Source: an uncultured Clostridia bacterium (GTDB taxonomy: Bacteria > Bacillota > Clostridia > Christensenellales > CAG-138). Taken from it: a stretch of DNA of 6,088 bases. Below, one piece after another: positions 6,031 to 6,088 of the stretch. Numbering within the stretch: position 1 is the first letter of the stretch; every line of letters starts with the position of its first letter. The stretch spans positions 1 through 6,088 of the forward strand of contig CAMZAY010000073.1 of NCBI GenBank assembly GCA_947304365.1. Reading direction: 5' to 3'. Position numbers and translations under genes: made by a program. Under the pieces are notes generated by a model. That model did not search any database, was not told the origin of the DNA, and saw only the letters and a list, made by a program, of their open reading frames with translations.

Positions 6031-6088
6031 CGTTGCGCAATGTGCGGCTTTTGATGCCAACCGCTTGAGCCGGGGCCTGTGTGCCGGC
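6031..6088 (+). other. Start of an unidentified transcript: leader or non-coding RNA, cut by the window edge
   Basis: This GC-rich stretch follows the promoter directly. It can form several short stems, for example CGGCT (6045-6049) with AGCCG (6068-6072) and GCCGG (6069-6073) with CCGGC (6084-6088), which exclude each other. The palindrome TTGCGCAA (6033-6040) lies near the start site. The ATG at 6054 opens only four codons before TGA and has no Shine-Dalgarno. I do not recognise the start of tmRNA, RNase P RNA, 6S RNA or a known riboswitch, and too little is present to decide. Confidence 0.35.

Noticed and set aside
1..6088. CRISPR arrays, tRNA or rRNA genes, insertion sequences, phage or defence genes
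   Set aside because: No regularly spaced repeats, cloverleaf, transposase motifs or terminal repeats were seen; the window is mostly ordinary housekeeping and envelope genes.

Overview
The window is a compact, one-directional bacterial gene cluster, all on the + strand. The order is tilS - hpt - galE - LCP-family ligase - diacylglycerol-kinase-family lipid kinase - queT (interrupted), followed by an AT-rich intergenic segment with a second strong promoter. The adjacent tilS-hpt pair is a hallmark of Firmicutes. The LCP protein and the queuosine-precursor ECF transporter point the same way, as do the strong GGAGG-type ribosome binding sites. The DNA is GC-rich but uses many AGG (Arg) and ATA (Ile) codons, which fits an uncultured gut-type Clostridia lineage. 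That assignment is inference; nothing in the window names a species.

Layout. Positions 1-156 hold no gene that can be supported. They carry a small stem-loop, a near-consensus promoter (TTGCAA, 17 nt, TATAAT) and the tilS leader. Five intact genes follow with gaps of 34 nt, -11 nt, 33 nt and 1 nt, so they probably form one operon. tilS modifies tRNA-Ile and hpt salvages purines. galE supplies UDP-galactose-type sugars. The LCP protein probably attaches glycopolymers to the wall. The lipid kinase probably returns diacylglycerol or a related lipid to phospholipid synthesis. The last three read as a small envelope module placed where ftsH usually follows hpt in Firmicutes.

The odd region is 5306-5899. 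It encodes a recognisable QueT in one frame, but a TAG replaces a serine codon in the family motif RFSEAL. That TAG is embedded in a perfect Shine-Dalgarno AGGAGG placed 8 nt before an in-frame GTG. The gene could therefore be a fresh pseudogene, a gene split into two translated pieces, or a readthrough case. Its start is also unclear: there is no good RBS, a 9-bp stem-loop lies inside the N-terminal coding stretch, and the ATGs overlapping the previous stop are in another frame.

Positions 5900-6088 hold a compound inverted repeat and a strong promoter with an A-tract UP-like element. Downstream is the start of a transcript, GC-rich and foldable, with no start codon or RBS seen before the window ends.
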